Assembly: GCF_007474535.1 (NCBI RefSeq)
Contig: NZ_VKNW01000002.1
Location: 248,001 to 312,000 of the forward strand
DNA: 64,000 bases
Reading direction: 5' to 3'
Origin: Chryseobacterium echinoideorum
Lineage (GTDB): Bacteria; Bacteroidota; Bacteroidia; Flavobacteriales; Weeksellaceae
In this document: positions 18,590 through 26,436 of the stretch, piece by piece
How the letters are laid out: the number at the start of each line of letters is the position of its first letter
Numbering within the stretch: position 1 is the first letter of the stretch
Made by a program: the position numbers and the translations under genes
The notes under the pieces: model-generated
What the model saw: only the letters and a program-made list of their open reading frames with translations
Told to the model about the DNA's origin: nothing
Databases searched by the model: none

Positions 18590-19138
18590 ATGAAAAAATT
18601 TCTCATAATCAGTGCACTTTTTTTCTCGACTATTGCATTTTCTCAAGTAGCCATAGGAAAAAGTAGTGTAACCAATAGTTCTGTTTCCTTAGAATTCGGA
18701 ACGGGTAACAAAGGCATTGTTTTGCCTTGGACAAATGCTACCAGCAATGTTGCTCCGTTTATTACCGGATATTCAGGCGCAGAAACCATTGTAGACGGAA
18801 CTATTGTATATGATGCTACAGACAAAAAAGTAAAATACAAAAAATCAGGATCTTGGTTTGATCTTTCCGTAGATGGAAACGGAGCTGTGAATACCTCTTT
18901 GCAAAGTTCTATAACAGAGCTTACATCAGCCAAAGCAGCCATAGGAGTTAACGGATCCACAGATACAACACCCGGGATATTGGTTTTAACGGATCCGGAC
19001 AAAGCAATGATTCTTCCGAAAGTTGCAGAACCACATCTGAACATTAAAAATCCATCTGCAGGAATGTTGGTTTATGATACGACAAATCGTCAGTTAGCAG
19101 TATTTAACGGAACGAATTGGAGTTTTTGGAAACCATAA
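18590..19138 (+). CDS. Small exported two-module protein, partner of the giant vWA protein
   Basis: 182 residues with a signal peptide (1-19, ending IAFSQ). The mature protein is an internal tandem: VAIGKSSVTNSSVSLEF, NKGIVLP, VDGTIVYDATDKKVKYKKSG, WFDL, then AAIGVNGSTDTTPGILVL, DKAMILPKV, PSAGMLVYDTTNRQLAVFNG, WSFWKP. The second half-module matches the C-terminus of the upstream large protein ([17 protein letters not shown] ... W). No known family is assigned with confidence; the pattern resembles short beta modules in tail-fibre-like and other structural proteins. It probably assembles with the large protein at the surface. A close paralogue lies at 21865-22383. Confidence 0.75.
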   Translation: MKKFLIISALFFSTIAFSQVAIGKSSVTNSSVSLEFGTGNKGIVLPWTNATSNVAPFITGYSGAETIVDGTIVYDATDKKVKYKKSGSWFDLSVDGNGAVNTSLQSSITELTSAKAAIGVNGSTDTTPGILVLTDPDKAMILPKVAEPHLNIKNPSAGMLVYDTTNRQLAVFNGTNWSFWKP

Positions 19139-19307
19139 TTTTATATTCAATTCATAGAAAGATGAAAATTGGTCTATAAAATATAATGCTGTACAAAAAT
19201 GGAATCTGGTATAGAAGTAGGTAGTAATGCGATGCTTCTATCAAAACATATTTGATATAGCAAATAACGAATACGCAAAAAAATTTCCAATCTTCAAAAT
19301 AATAACA

Positions 19308-21839
19308 ATGAAAGAAAAAAATAATTTTACGCGGTATAGAGTTCTTTTAACACTACTCCTATGTCTATTTACAATCACAGCAAATTTAAAAGCACAGGGA
19401 GTAGATGCTGTATTTCTATTAGATAATAGTGGGTCAATTGATGCCTCAGAGTGGACAAATATGTCCAATTCTACAAAAACACTTATTGATGATGTATTAC
19501 AATGTAATCCATCCAATAGAGTTGCGGTAGTAAACTATTCATCAACTTATAATACAAGTGATGCACACTTATATATTGAGTCTGAATTTACTAACAACGC
19601 AACTACTGCAAAGAGTTTCGTAAGACGAGGAGGTTACTACACGGCAATGGGACATCAAACTCTCACCTATGGGGCAGCCGAAATACTGAAAAATGCTTTA
19701 GATGGATCCGTTAATGCATCAGTTTTAAGTCCACAAAAAACTTTGACAAAGACCCCCAATAATAGGCTTGTAATTTTCGTTTTTACAGATGGAACTTCAG
19801 CGGATACAAAAAACTATACTGGAATTGGTGGTGACTTTGATATTTATAATAATTTAAAAATATTAAACGGAGCAACCTTTGTTGTCTTGCAAGCTCCCAG
19901 CTCGTCCACTGCTACCGCAGCAGAGCTGGCTGCCAGTCGCAGTACTTCAGCTGCGGTGGCATCAGTAGGGGGAACTTATACGGGAAGTATAGATCCAAAT
20001 CCCGGAGATCCTCAAGGAAGTGGGACAAAACCCAGAAAAATGATTTTTTCTAGTACTTTCAATGTTTCGACTTTAGATCTTAATACAGTTGCTGAGGGTA
20101 TATGCAAATCCTGTGCTCCAGTTGTATCAATTTCTGCTGTAACACCTCCTACGCAAAATGTTTGTTTAAATGGAACTCCACAAACTTTAGTTGCTTCAGC
20201 TAGTGGAACAGGTACACTTTCATATCAATGGTATAGTAATACTACGAATAGTAATATTGGAGGAACTTTAATTTCAGGAGCAACTTCTTCCACTTATAAT
20301 CCGCCAACTTCTGTGGCAGGAACAAAATATTACTATGTAGTAGTCAAAGACTCTTATTGTGAAGGGACAACGACATCCTCTGTATTAACGGTAACGACCA
20401 GTAATAGCCCATGTTTCAGCTGCAACAGCAATATGTATTTATCCACAATAAGTTCCGGCAGCACCACTCTTTATACGGTAGATACTTCTGTATCTCCTTT
20501 TACCTACTCATCAATAGGTGCGGCAGCGATTGCCTACAATGGTATTGGGCTTAATCCTTTGGATGGTAGAATGTATGCAATGCAGCAGTCAAGCAATAAT
20601 TTGCGGGTGGTCAATACCGATGGCTCTACCACCAACCTCGGCGCTGTTACAGGATTACCTTCTGCAAACTATTTCGGAGGAGAGATAGATAACTCCGGCA
20701 ATTATTATGTGATTGCAAATATTGCCGCAGGTACCAGCACACTCTATAAAATCAATCTTATTACCCAAACAGCTTCGGCAATTTCTTTAAAGTATGCGAA
20801 CAATACGACGGCTACCCTTTACCTTCCTGATATGGGATACAGTATAACAACAGGTCTTCTTTATGGAGTACATGGTATAACCGGTCAGCTTGTTACGATC
20901 AATCCTACCACAGGAATTGTAACTCCTGTAGGCAGTCCATCAGGAGCAGGTCAAAATTTCGGAGCCATGTACACTTCGAGTACAGGAGAGGTATTCGGAA
21001 TCCGAAATATCGGAGGTTTTTATCAGTTTAACCTGACCACGGGTGAAAGAGTTTTGATATCAGATGCGACTCCGAGCACTGGTAACGATGGAGCCCATTG
21101 TGTGACCATGCCTATTACATTCACGACAGATTTAAGAATCGAAAAGACAGATAACACGTTAACGTATGTTCCGGGAAGCAGTACGACCTACACGGTAGTA
21201 GTTAGCAATCAGGGACTTTACGGGGTGGTGGATGCATTGGTTAAAGATGCGGTTCCTGCAGGGATTCCTGCAGCAAACGTAAGTTATACCGCAGTGGCAT
21301 CTTCCGGTTCTACGACCACTGTTTTAGGAACACAAACAGGTGCCATCAATGATTTGGTGGGTCTTCCGGCAGGAGGTTCTGTTACTTATACGATTACGGT
21401 AAATATTCCGATAGACTTTACAGGTGATCTTGTCAATACAGCCAGCGTTACTGCTCCGGCTAATATTACAGATTCTAATCCTTCAAATAATGCGCAAACG
21501 GATACCGATAGCTCCAGTGCTTGTTTCAAGCCTGCTCAGACCACCGGAACTGTTTTAGAAACGCAGCATGGGATTACTTCTCTGAACAGAGCAGGGAATA
21601 CCGCCTCAGGCAGCAATTGGCCAATGGTAAGAAAGGGGGCATGGACCGCTCTCGAATCTAAAACCAAAGGATTGGTGGTCAACAGGCTTACCACTGCACA
21701 GATCGCCAGTATTCCTTCGTCTAACCTAGTAGAAGGGATGGTCGTGTACAACACTACGTTGAATTGTCTTCAGGTCAATACAACGGGAACTCCATCGGGA
21801 TGGAGCTGTATGTCTACGCCAACCTGTCCTTCTAACTAA
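19308..21839 (+). CDS. Large secreted vWA-domain surface protein (second cassette)
   Basis: 843 residues from the ATG at 19308, whose MKEKNNFTRYR leader matches the [11 protein letters not shown] leader of the first large protein; an in-frame start at 19227 is rejected because it precedes this signal. Domains: signal peptide 1-30; vWA about 32-265 with perfect MIDAS DNSGS; an Ig-like domain (CLNGTPQTLVASASGTG ... YYVVVKDSYC); a propeller-like DUF6923-type region from about 370 (LNPLDGRMYAMQQSSNNLRV); a DUF11 repeat (LRIEKTDNTLTYVPGSSTTY); and the shared C-terminal module ending WSCMSTPTCPSN. Base composition rises from about 25-35% GC in sampled N-terminal rows to about 47-52% after 20.4 kb, suggesting a mosaic gene. 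Confidence 0.85.
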   Translation: MKEKNNFTRYRVLLTLLLCLFTITANLKAQGVDAVFLLDNSGSIDASEWTNMSNSTKTLIDDVLQCNPSNRVAVVNYSSTYNTSDAHLYIESEFTNNATTAKSFVRRGGYYTAMGHQTLTYGAAEILKNALDGSVNASVLSPQKTLTKTPNNRLVIFVFTDGTSADTKNYTGIGGDFDIYNNLKILNGATFVVLQAPSSSTATAAELAASRSTSAAVASVGGTYTGSIDPNPGDPQGSGTKPRKMIFSSTFNVSTLDLNTVAEGICKSCAPVVSISAVTPPTQNVCLNGTPQTLVASASGTGTLSYQWYSNTTNSNIGGTLISGATSSTYNPPTSVAGTKYYYVVVKDSYCEGTTTSSVLTVTTSNSPCFSCNSNMYLSTISSGSTTLYTVDTSVSPFTYSSIGAAAIAYNGIGLNPLDGRMYAMQQSSNNLRVVNTDGSTTNLGAVTGLPSANYFGGEIDNSGNYYVIANIAAGTSTLYKINLITQTASAISLKYANNTTATLYLPDMGYSITTGLLYGVHGITGQLVTINPTTGIVTPVGSPSGAGQNFGAMYTSSTGEVFGIRNIGGFYQFNLTTGERVLISDATPSTGNDGAHCVTMPITFTTDLRIEKTDNTLTYVPGSSTTYTVVVSNQGLYGVVDALVKDAVPAGIPAANVSYTAVASSGSTTTVLGTQTGAINDLVGLPAGGSVTYTITVNIPIDFTGDLVNTASVTAPANITDSNPSNNAQTDTDSSSACFKPAQTTGTVLETQHGITSLNRAGNTASGSNWPMVRKGAWTALESKTKGLVVNRLTTAQIASIPSSNLVEGMVVYNTTLNCLQVNTTGTPSGWSCMSTPTCPSN

Positions 21840-21864
21840 TTTGTTTAATGCTAAATAATATCTT

Positions 21865-22383
21865 ATGAAAAATATTCTCAATATAGCTTTTCTTTTTTTA
21901 TCGGCTTATGCATTTTCTCAGGTAGCGATAGGGAAGTCAGCGGTAAGCAACTCGTCAGTATCATTAGAATTTGGAGACGGAAATAAAGGTCTTATTTTAC
22001 CTTATGTGACTTCGGCAGCTTCGGTGAGCGGAGCGGTAGACGGAACGATCATCTTTGATTCTTCGGATACAAAAGTAAAATACCTCAAAGCAGGAACCTG
22101 GTTTGATCTGACGAGAGACAGTGGAGGATCTGTAGATACTTCATTACAAAGCAATGTCAGCGAAAATGGTTCTGCGAAGGCAGCTATTGGCACCAATGGA
22201 GCTACCGACACCACTCCCGGAATATTGGTACTCACCGACACCGATAAAGCGATGATACTTCCCAGAGTGGCAAGTCCTCATCTTAATATTGTAAATCCTT
22301 CGTCAGGGATGATGGTGTATGACACCTTCAATCATATGCTGGCGGTATACAATGGCACCGTGTGGTCTTTCTGGAAACCGTAA
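21865..22383 (+). CDS. Small exported two-module protein (second cassette)
   Basis: 172 residues, paralogue of the protein at 18590: same signal (ending AYAFSQ), VAIGKSAVSNSSVSLEFGDG, NKGLILPYV, VDGTIIFDSSDTKVKYLKAG, WFDL, AAIGTNGATDTTPGILVLTD, DKAMILPRV, SSGMMVYDTFNHMLAVYNG, WSFWKP. The start lies 25 bases after the large vWA gene, so the two are likely cotranscribed. Like its paralogue it consists almost wholly of two copies of the module that ends the large proteins. The first module is about ten residues shorter here than in the first cassette. Function unknown; a surface assembly or anchoring partner is the simplest idea. Confidence 0.75.
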   Translation: MKNILNIAFLFLSAYAFSQVAIGKSAVSNSSVSLEFGDGNKGLILPYVTSAASVSGAVDGTIIFDSSDTKVKYLKAGTWFDLTRDSGGSVDTSLQSNVSENGSAKAAIGTNGATDTTPGILVLTDTDKAMILPRVASPHLNIVNPSSGMMVYDTFNHMLAVYNGTVWSFWKP

Positions 22384-22570
22384 GATAATTTATCCTGTGC
22401 TTATAAAATAAAACGCAGCTGTAATGGAATTTAGATTCTAAAAACTTTCAAATGAAGAAACTTATATAGAATGAATAAAAAAAGATAAAATTGTAAAGTT
22501 CAGGGGTTACATGTTGTTACGGCTTTTAATTACGAAAAAAAGCCATTCTTCCAATAAGTGTTAAATCTAA

Positions 22571-23332
22571 TTAATGACAAGTTTCAGGATCGTGTTTATG
22601 ATTGGGGTCTGTATTGGTGCAGTCAAGGTCATGTCCGGGAGATACCTTCATTGCTTCTGCTCGTGGTGAAACATAGGGAATTCCAAGTTCTAAACCCCGT
22701 ACAATAAAAAGACCTCCTAAAATAATCATGACCACCGGAACTACTTTAAGAACTTTTATCCTGAATGTCTGGCTCATCAGATTGCCAACCAATACCACCG
22801 TAAACATAAAAGGAAGGGTTCCCAGTCCGAACAAGGTCATATAAAATGCTCCCTGCCAAATACCACCACTTGCCAGACTTGCTGTGAGCGCCATATAAAC
22901 CATTCCGCAGGGTAAAAATCCGTTGAGAATTCCGGTTGAAAATCTTGACCGGTAATCTGCTTTTTGAAGTAATTTCCCCAAATTAGATTTTACTTTAAAA
23001 AGAAATTTTGAAATAAACGGAATTTTTGAGGCAAAATCTTTTCCGCCAAATGAAAACAAAGCCATGATGATGAGCAAAATTCCAACACCAATAGTAAGAT
23101 AGCGTTGGAATCCTGCCATTTCAAATCCTTCGCCTATAATGCCGAGAATTCCTCCCAATAAGGCGTAGGTAAAAATTCTTCCGAACTGATAGGTGAGATT
23201 CTGAAGATAATAATTGGTTGCCTGCTTTTTGGTTAAACCCATTGATAATGCAATGGGACCGCACATTCCGATACAATGAAAACCGGATGCGAAGCCTAAA
23301 CCTATTGCAGATATAATCAATGCTATTTCCAT
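22571..23332 (-). CDS. SafE/TauE-like membrane protein of the cbb3 oxidase locus
   Basis: 253 residues, about six transmembrane helices. The first helix carries GFHCIGMCGPIALSMG, the signature of the DsbD-like/TauE-SafE family found at the end of cbb3 loci (CcoH2/SenC-region type proteins implicated in copper or redox handling). The C-terminus is a soluble Cys- and His-rich tail (CTNTDPNHKHDPETCH) that could bind copper. It is the last gene of the cco operon; its ATG overlaps the end of fixH by 10 bases. Likely role: metal delivery or maturation of the oxidase, inferred from context. Confidence 0.8.
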   Translation of the reverse strand: MEIALIISAIGLGFASGFHCIGMCGPIALSMGLTKKQATNYYLQNLTYQFGRIFTYALLGGILGIIGEGFEMAGFQRYLTIGVGILLIIMALFSFGGKDFASKIPFISKFLFKVKSNLGKLLQKADYRSRFSTGILNGFLPCGMVYMALTASLASGGIWQGAFYMTLFGLGTLPFMFTVVLVGNLMSQTFRIKVLKVVPVVMIILGGLFIVRGLELGIPYVSPRAEAMKVSPGHDLDCTNTDPNHKHDPETCH

Positions 23333-23775
23333 ATCACATCGTAGTCGAGTCGATAGTCTGTTTTATCTTTTGTCCAGCTCAGTCTCAGGGTATAATTTCC
23401 GTTTTTTAGAACAGATGAAGGGATTGTAAAAGAATTGTCTGATTCTAGCTGAACAGTCTTTTTTATATCTAAATTCTGATCATCCGATCTGTTTAACACA
23501 AAACTGACTGCTGAATTAGAATTATTAATTCCAGAAGGAAAGGTGAGAGTAATTCCTTTTGGTGATTGTGAATAGACCGGCTTCTCTTCCAGTTTATCCG
23601 CACGGTTTTTTGCATCAATTACCGATTGGTACTGAAGCTCTTCTTCATAATAATGTTCTGTCACCATTTCTGAATTTTTTTGTCCGTTCGGAAAAAGAAA
23701 GAGCATTGATAAAATAAATATAATAAACGAGGCAAGCGCTAAAACAATACCGTGTCCCCACGTAAAATTCTTCAT
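23323..23775 (-). CDS. FixH family protein (cbb3 oxidase assembly)
   Basis: 150 residues from the ATG at 23775 (MKNFTWGHGIVLALASFIIF); a longer in-frame start at 23835 would run back into ccoG and is rejected. One N-terminal transmembrane helix, then a periplasmic domain with YYEEELQYQSVIDAKNRAD, the segment typical of FixH in this phylum, and C-terminal beta strands (GNYTLRLSWTKDKTDYRLDY). FixH/CcoH stabilises the assembling cbb3 oxidase. It starts 10 bases after ccoG and overlaps the SafE-like gene, as expected for one operon. Confidence 0.85.
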   Translation of the reverse strand: MKNFTWGHGIVLALASFIIFILSMLFLFPNGQKNSEMVTEHYYEEELQYQSVIDAKNRADKLEEKPVYSQSPKGITLTFPSGINNSNSAVSFVLNRSDDQNLDIKKTVQLESDNSFTIPSSVLKNGNYTLRLSWTKDKTDYRLDYDVIWK

Positions 23776-23785
23776 AATTTTTTCT

Positions 23786-25240
23786 TTAAAACTGTAATTT
23801 AAAAGGTCCTTCAAAATAAGTCTGGTACGAATCAATCAATTTACCGTTCATATCATAAACACCAATGGTAATATTTTGTTTTGATAAATTCATTTCTGCT
23901 TCCGGGAAACTGATGCTAATGGTTCCTTTGGCAATTTTATCACGGTCTACTGTGATTTTGCTAGAACCACTGAAACCTATTTCGGCATGAGATGGCTCAA
24001 TTACTTTTATGGTAACAATTTTTTTATCATTGGTTTTATTAAGAAATGTATAATTATACGTATTGGTAATTTTTCCTTCTCTTACAAAGAACGTACTTCC
24101 TGCCGGTTTGATGAATTTTGCTTCCATTTCGCCACGGTTATAAAGTAAAAATCCTAAAAATCCTACCAAAAATATCAATACTATAGAAAATCCTTTCATT
24201 CTTCCGGTAAATTTGAAAGGGATTTGCTTTTCTATTTCATTTTCAGAAGCATATCTTATCAATCCTTTTGGCAAGCCTACTTTTTCCATGACTTCATCAC
24301 AGGCATCTATACAGGCTGTACAATTTACACATTCCAGTTGCTGACCGTCTCTGATATCAATCCCTGTAGGGCAAACCACAACACACTGAAAGCAGTCGAT
24401 ACAATCTCCTTTTCCTGCCGCTTTTCTGTCTTCGCCTTTTCTCCATTTAGAACGGTTTTCACCTCTTTTAAAATCATAAAAAACATTGATGGTGTCTTTA
24501 TCAATAAGTACTCCCTGTAATCTTCCATACGGACAGACCAATGTACACACCTGCTCTCTGAACCATGCAAAAACAAAATAAAATGCTGCTGTGAAGAGAA
24601 TCATCACGATGAAATTGGTAGGATTGGCAAAAGGACCCTGCGAAATTATATTTAAAACTTCTTCATATCCCACAATGTACATAAACATAAAATGGGTAAT
24701 AATTAAAGAAACGATAATATATATAGACCATTTCAGACTTCGCTTCCATATTTTTTCACTGTTCCATTCCTGTCTGTCGAGCTTCATTTGCTTATTACGA
24801 TCTCCTTCAATAGCATACTCAATTTTACGAAATATTGATTCTAAAAAAATTGTCTGAGGACATATCCATCCGCAGAAAATTCTTCCGAATGCAATCGTAA
24901 AAACGATGATGAAAACAAGTGAGGCAATAGCACCCAAAGTAAGAATGAAAAAGTCTTGTGGGTAGAAAGGCTGCCCGATAATATAAAATTCTCTGTCGAT
25001 GACATTGAACATGAAAAAAGGATTCCCGTTAATTTTAATAAATGGAATTGAAAAGTAAATCAGCAATAAAATAAAGCTCACTAAATTCCGGTAGTTAGTA
25101 TACTTTCCTTTAGGTTTTCTAGGGAAAACCCACTTTCTTTTACCGGACTGTTCCATTGTACCTATAGAATCTCTATAGGTTTCAGGATCTAATACCTGAC
25201 CTTGTCCGCCTCGAAGGGCTTCATTCTCTATTTTTGACAT
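23786..25240 (-). CDS. ccoG: Cytochrome c oxidase accessory protein CcoG (FixG/RdxA)
   Basis: 484 residues from the ATG at 25240 (MSKIENEALRGG). Several transmembrane segments with CGWICPQ and CTLVCPYGRLQ, followed by a ferredoxin-like pair of 4Fe-4S motifs (CIDCFQCVVVCP and CVNCTACIDACD), and a C-terminal Ig-like domain. CcoG is a membrane iron-sulfur protein that helps reduce or deliver copper to the CuB centre of cbb3 oxidase. A terminator-like hairpin separates it from ccoP upstream, so it may be expressed below the structural genes. Confidence 0.92.
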   Translation of the reverse strand: MSKIENEALRGGQGQVLDPETYRDSIGTMEQSGKRKWVFPRKPKGKYTNYRNLVSFILLLIYFSIPFIKINGNPFFMFNVIDREFYIIGQPFYPQDFFILTLGAIASLVFIIVFTIAFGRIFCGWICPQTIFLESIFRKIEYAIEGDRNKQMKLDRQEWNSEKIWKRSLKWSIYIIVSLIITHFMFMYIVGYEEVLNIISQGPFANPTNFIVMILFTAAFYFVFAWFREQVCTLVCPYGRLQGVLIDKDTINVFYDFKRGENRSKWRKGEDRKAAGKGDCIDCFQCVVVCPTGIDIRDGQQLECVNCTACIDACDEVMEKVGLPKGLIRYASENEIEKQIPFKFTGRMKGFSIVLIFLVGFLGFLLYNRGEMEAKFIKPAGSTFFVREGKITNTYNYTFLNKTNDKKIVTIKVIEPSHAEIGFSGSSKITVDRDKIAKGTISISFPEAEMNLSKQNITIGVYDMNGKLIDSYQTYFEGPFKLQF

Positions 25241-25262
25241 TTTTTGGTATATTTTAAAAACG

Positions 25263-25313
25263 AAAAAACATAATTCGTTACTATTTTTATCTAATAACAA
25301 ATTATGTTTTTTT
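25263..25313 (-). terminator. Terminator-like hairpin between ccoP and ccoG
   Basis: Long imperfect inverted repeat: AAAAAACATAATT and GTTA pair with TAAC and AATTATGTTTTTT around a 14-base loop with one mismatch; on the minus strand it ends in a T-run. It lies in the 92-base gap between ccoP and ccoG, with no promoter seen after it, so partial termination is likely. Confidence 0.65.
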
Positions 25314-25332
25314 CATATATTTTTAAATTTAA

Positions 25333-26211
25333 TTACTGTTTTTCCCAATTCGCTTCATCCCCGTAAGGAGGGGCTCCGCCTTCTGCCGGAGTAATAGGCT
25401 TTTTAAGCTGATTGATTGAGTAAACATACGCTGCAACATTCTGAATGTCATTACCTGTAAGCACACCATTTTTACCCCATGCCTGCATCGCTGTTCCGGT
25501 AACTCCGTTTTCTACAATATGGAAAACATTTTTAAACAGTTTTTTCTCAGGCTGATTTTTCCAGAAGTTATCAGTTAAGTTAGGACCAATTCCTCCTCTT
25601 CCTCCTTCAGAGTGACAAGATACACAGTTGGTCTTGAATACCTCTTCTCCTGCAGCAATATTATCTTCAGAAAATTCTGCACTTTCGATAGTTACAGGCG
25701 GCTGATCTTTCATATAAGCTGCAATACTTGCTTCCTGTTCCTTATATTCTTTTTCATATTCCTTAATTGGACTTGCAAAATCTGTGAAAGAAAAAGCAAA
25801 TATATATACTACACAGAATACGGTTCCAAACCAGAATAAACCAAGCCACCATTTAGGGAGCTGATTATCTAGCTCCATGATGCCATCAAAACCGTGGTCA
25901 ATAAGGATGTCTTTTTCTTCAGTTTCAGATTGCTTTTTAAATGCAGCCATATACTGTCTCTTAAGAAAAGGTATTTTCTTTTCAGCGAGATAAGCTGCTT
26001 TCTCTTCCTCTGATAATTTTCCAAACTTCTTGTTTTCTATCAAATCTCCGATAGCACTGTGGATGTAGGCCAAGATTCCGCCAATAATTACAGTACCCCA
26101 GAAATAGAGTGATGAAAAAAACGAATAGCTTTGTACAAACAGATAATAAAAAACAATTAAAAGTCCTGTTATAATTAAAATGTTTACAAAAACCGGTGTT
26201 CTTTGTTTCAT
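25333..26211 (-). CDS. ccoP: cbb3-type cytochrome c oxidase subunit III (CcoP), single heme c
   Basis: 292 residues. Two N-terminal hydrophobic segments, a charged linker, a further transmembrane helix (LGLFWFGTVFCVVYIFAFSF), then one cytochrome c domain with heme motif CVSCH at 196-200 and a later Met ligand candidate (TAMQAWG). Proteobacterial CcoP carries two CxxCH motifs; here only one is present, as in other Bacteroidota. It passes electrons to the CcoN catalytic subunit. It follows ccoQ by 10 bases. Confidence 0.92.
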   Translation of the reverse strand: MKQRTPVFVNILIITGLLIVFYYLFVQSYSFFSSLYFWGTVIIGGILAYIHSAIGDLIENKKFGKLSEEEKAAYLAEKKIPFLKRQYMAAFKKQSETEEKDILIDHGFDGIMELDNQLPKWWLGLFWFGTVFCVVYIFAFSFTDFASPIKEYEKEYKEQEASIAAYMKDQPPVTIESAEFSEDNIAAGEEVFKTNCVSCHSEGGRGGIGPNLTDNFWKNQPEKKLFKNVFHIVENGVTGTAMQAWGKNGVLTGNDIQNVAAYVYSINQLKKPITPAEGGAPPYGDEANWEKQ

Positions 26212-26221
26212 AATAAGTAGT

Positions 26222-26419
26222 TTAATTTTTTAAATTAAAATCATCCTCGTCATCCCCAAGTGGCGCATGTTCTTCTTCTCTGTAATATTTTTTTGGTCTG
26301 CTGAAAACATATATTACAAGAGCCACGAAAAACAGCATAAAGAATATCAGAGCCAGGGTCTGATAAAAACCTGCATTATCAGTATTGGATAATATATCTT
26401 TAAAGTTTTGAGGAATCAT
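26222..26419 (-). CDS. ccoQ: cbb3 oxidase small subunit CcoQ-like protein
   Basis: 65 residues with one transmembrane helix (ALIFFMLFFVALVIYVFSRP) flanked by FYQTL and KKYYREEE and an acidic tail. Size, topology, the helix-end YVFSRPKK pattern and position between ccoNO and ccoP identify it as CcoQ/FixQ, which stabilises the oxidase complex. Gaps to its neighbours are 17 and 10 bases. Confidence 0.85.
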   Translation of the reverse strand: MIPQNFKDILSNTDNAGFYQTLALIFFMLFFVALVIYVFSRPKKYYREEEHAPLGDDEDDFNLKN

Positions 26420-26436
26420 TAGTAACTTTTAATATT

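Noticed and set aside
22521..22544. Inverted repeat GGCTTTT ... AAAAGCC between the second cassette and the SafE-like gene
   Set aside because: No T-run follows on either strand close to the stem, so a terminator is not supported, and no other role is evident.
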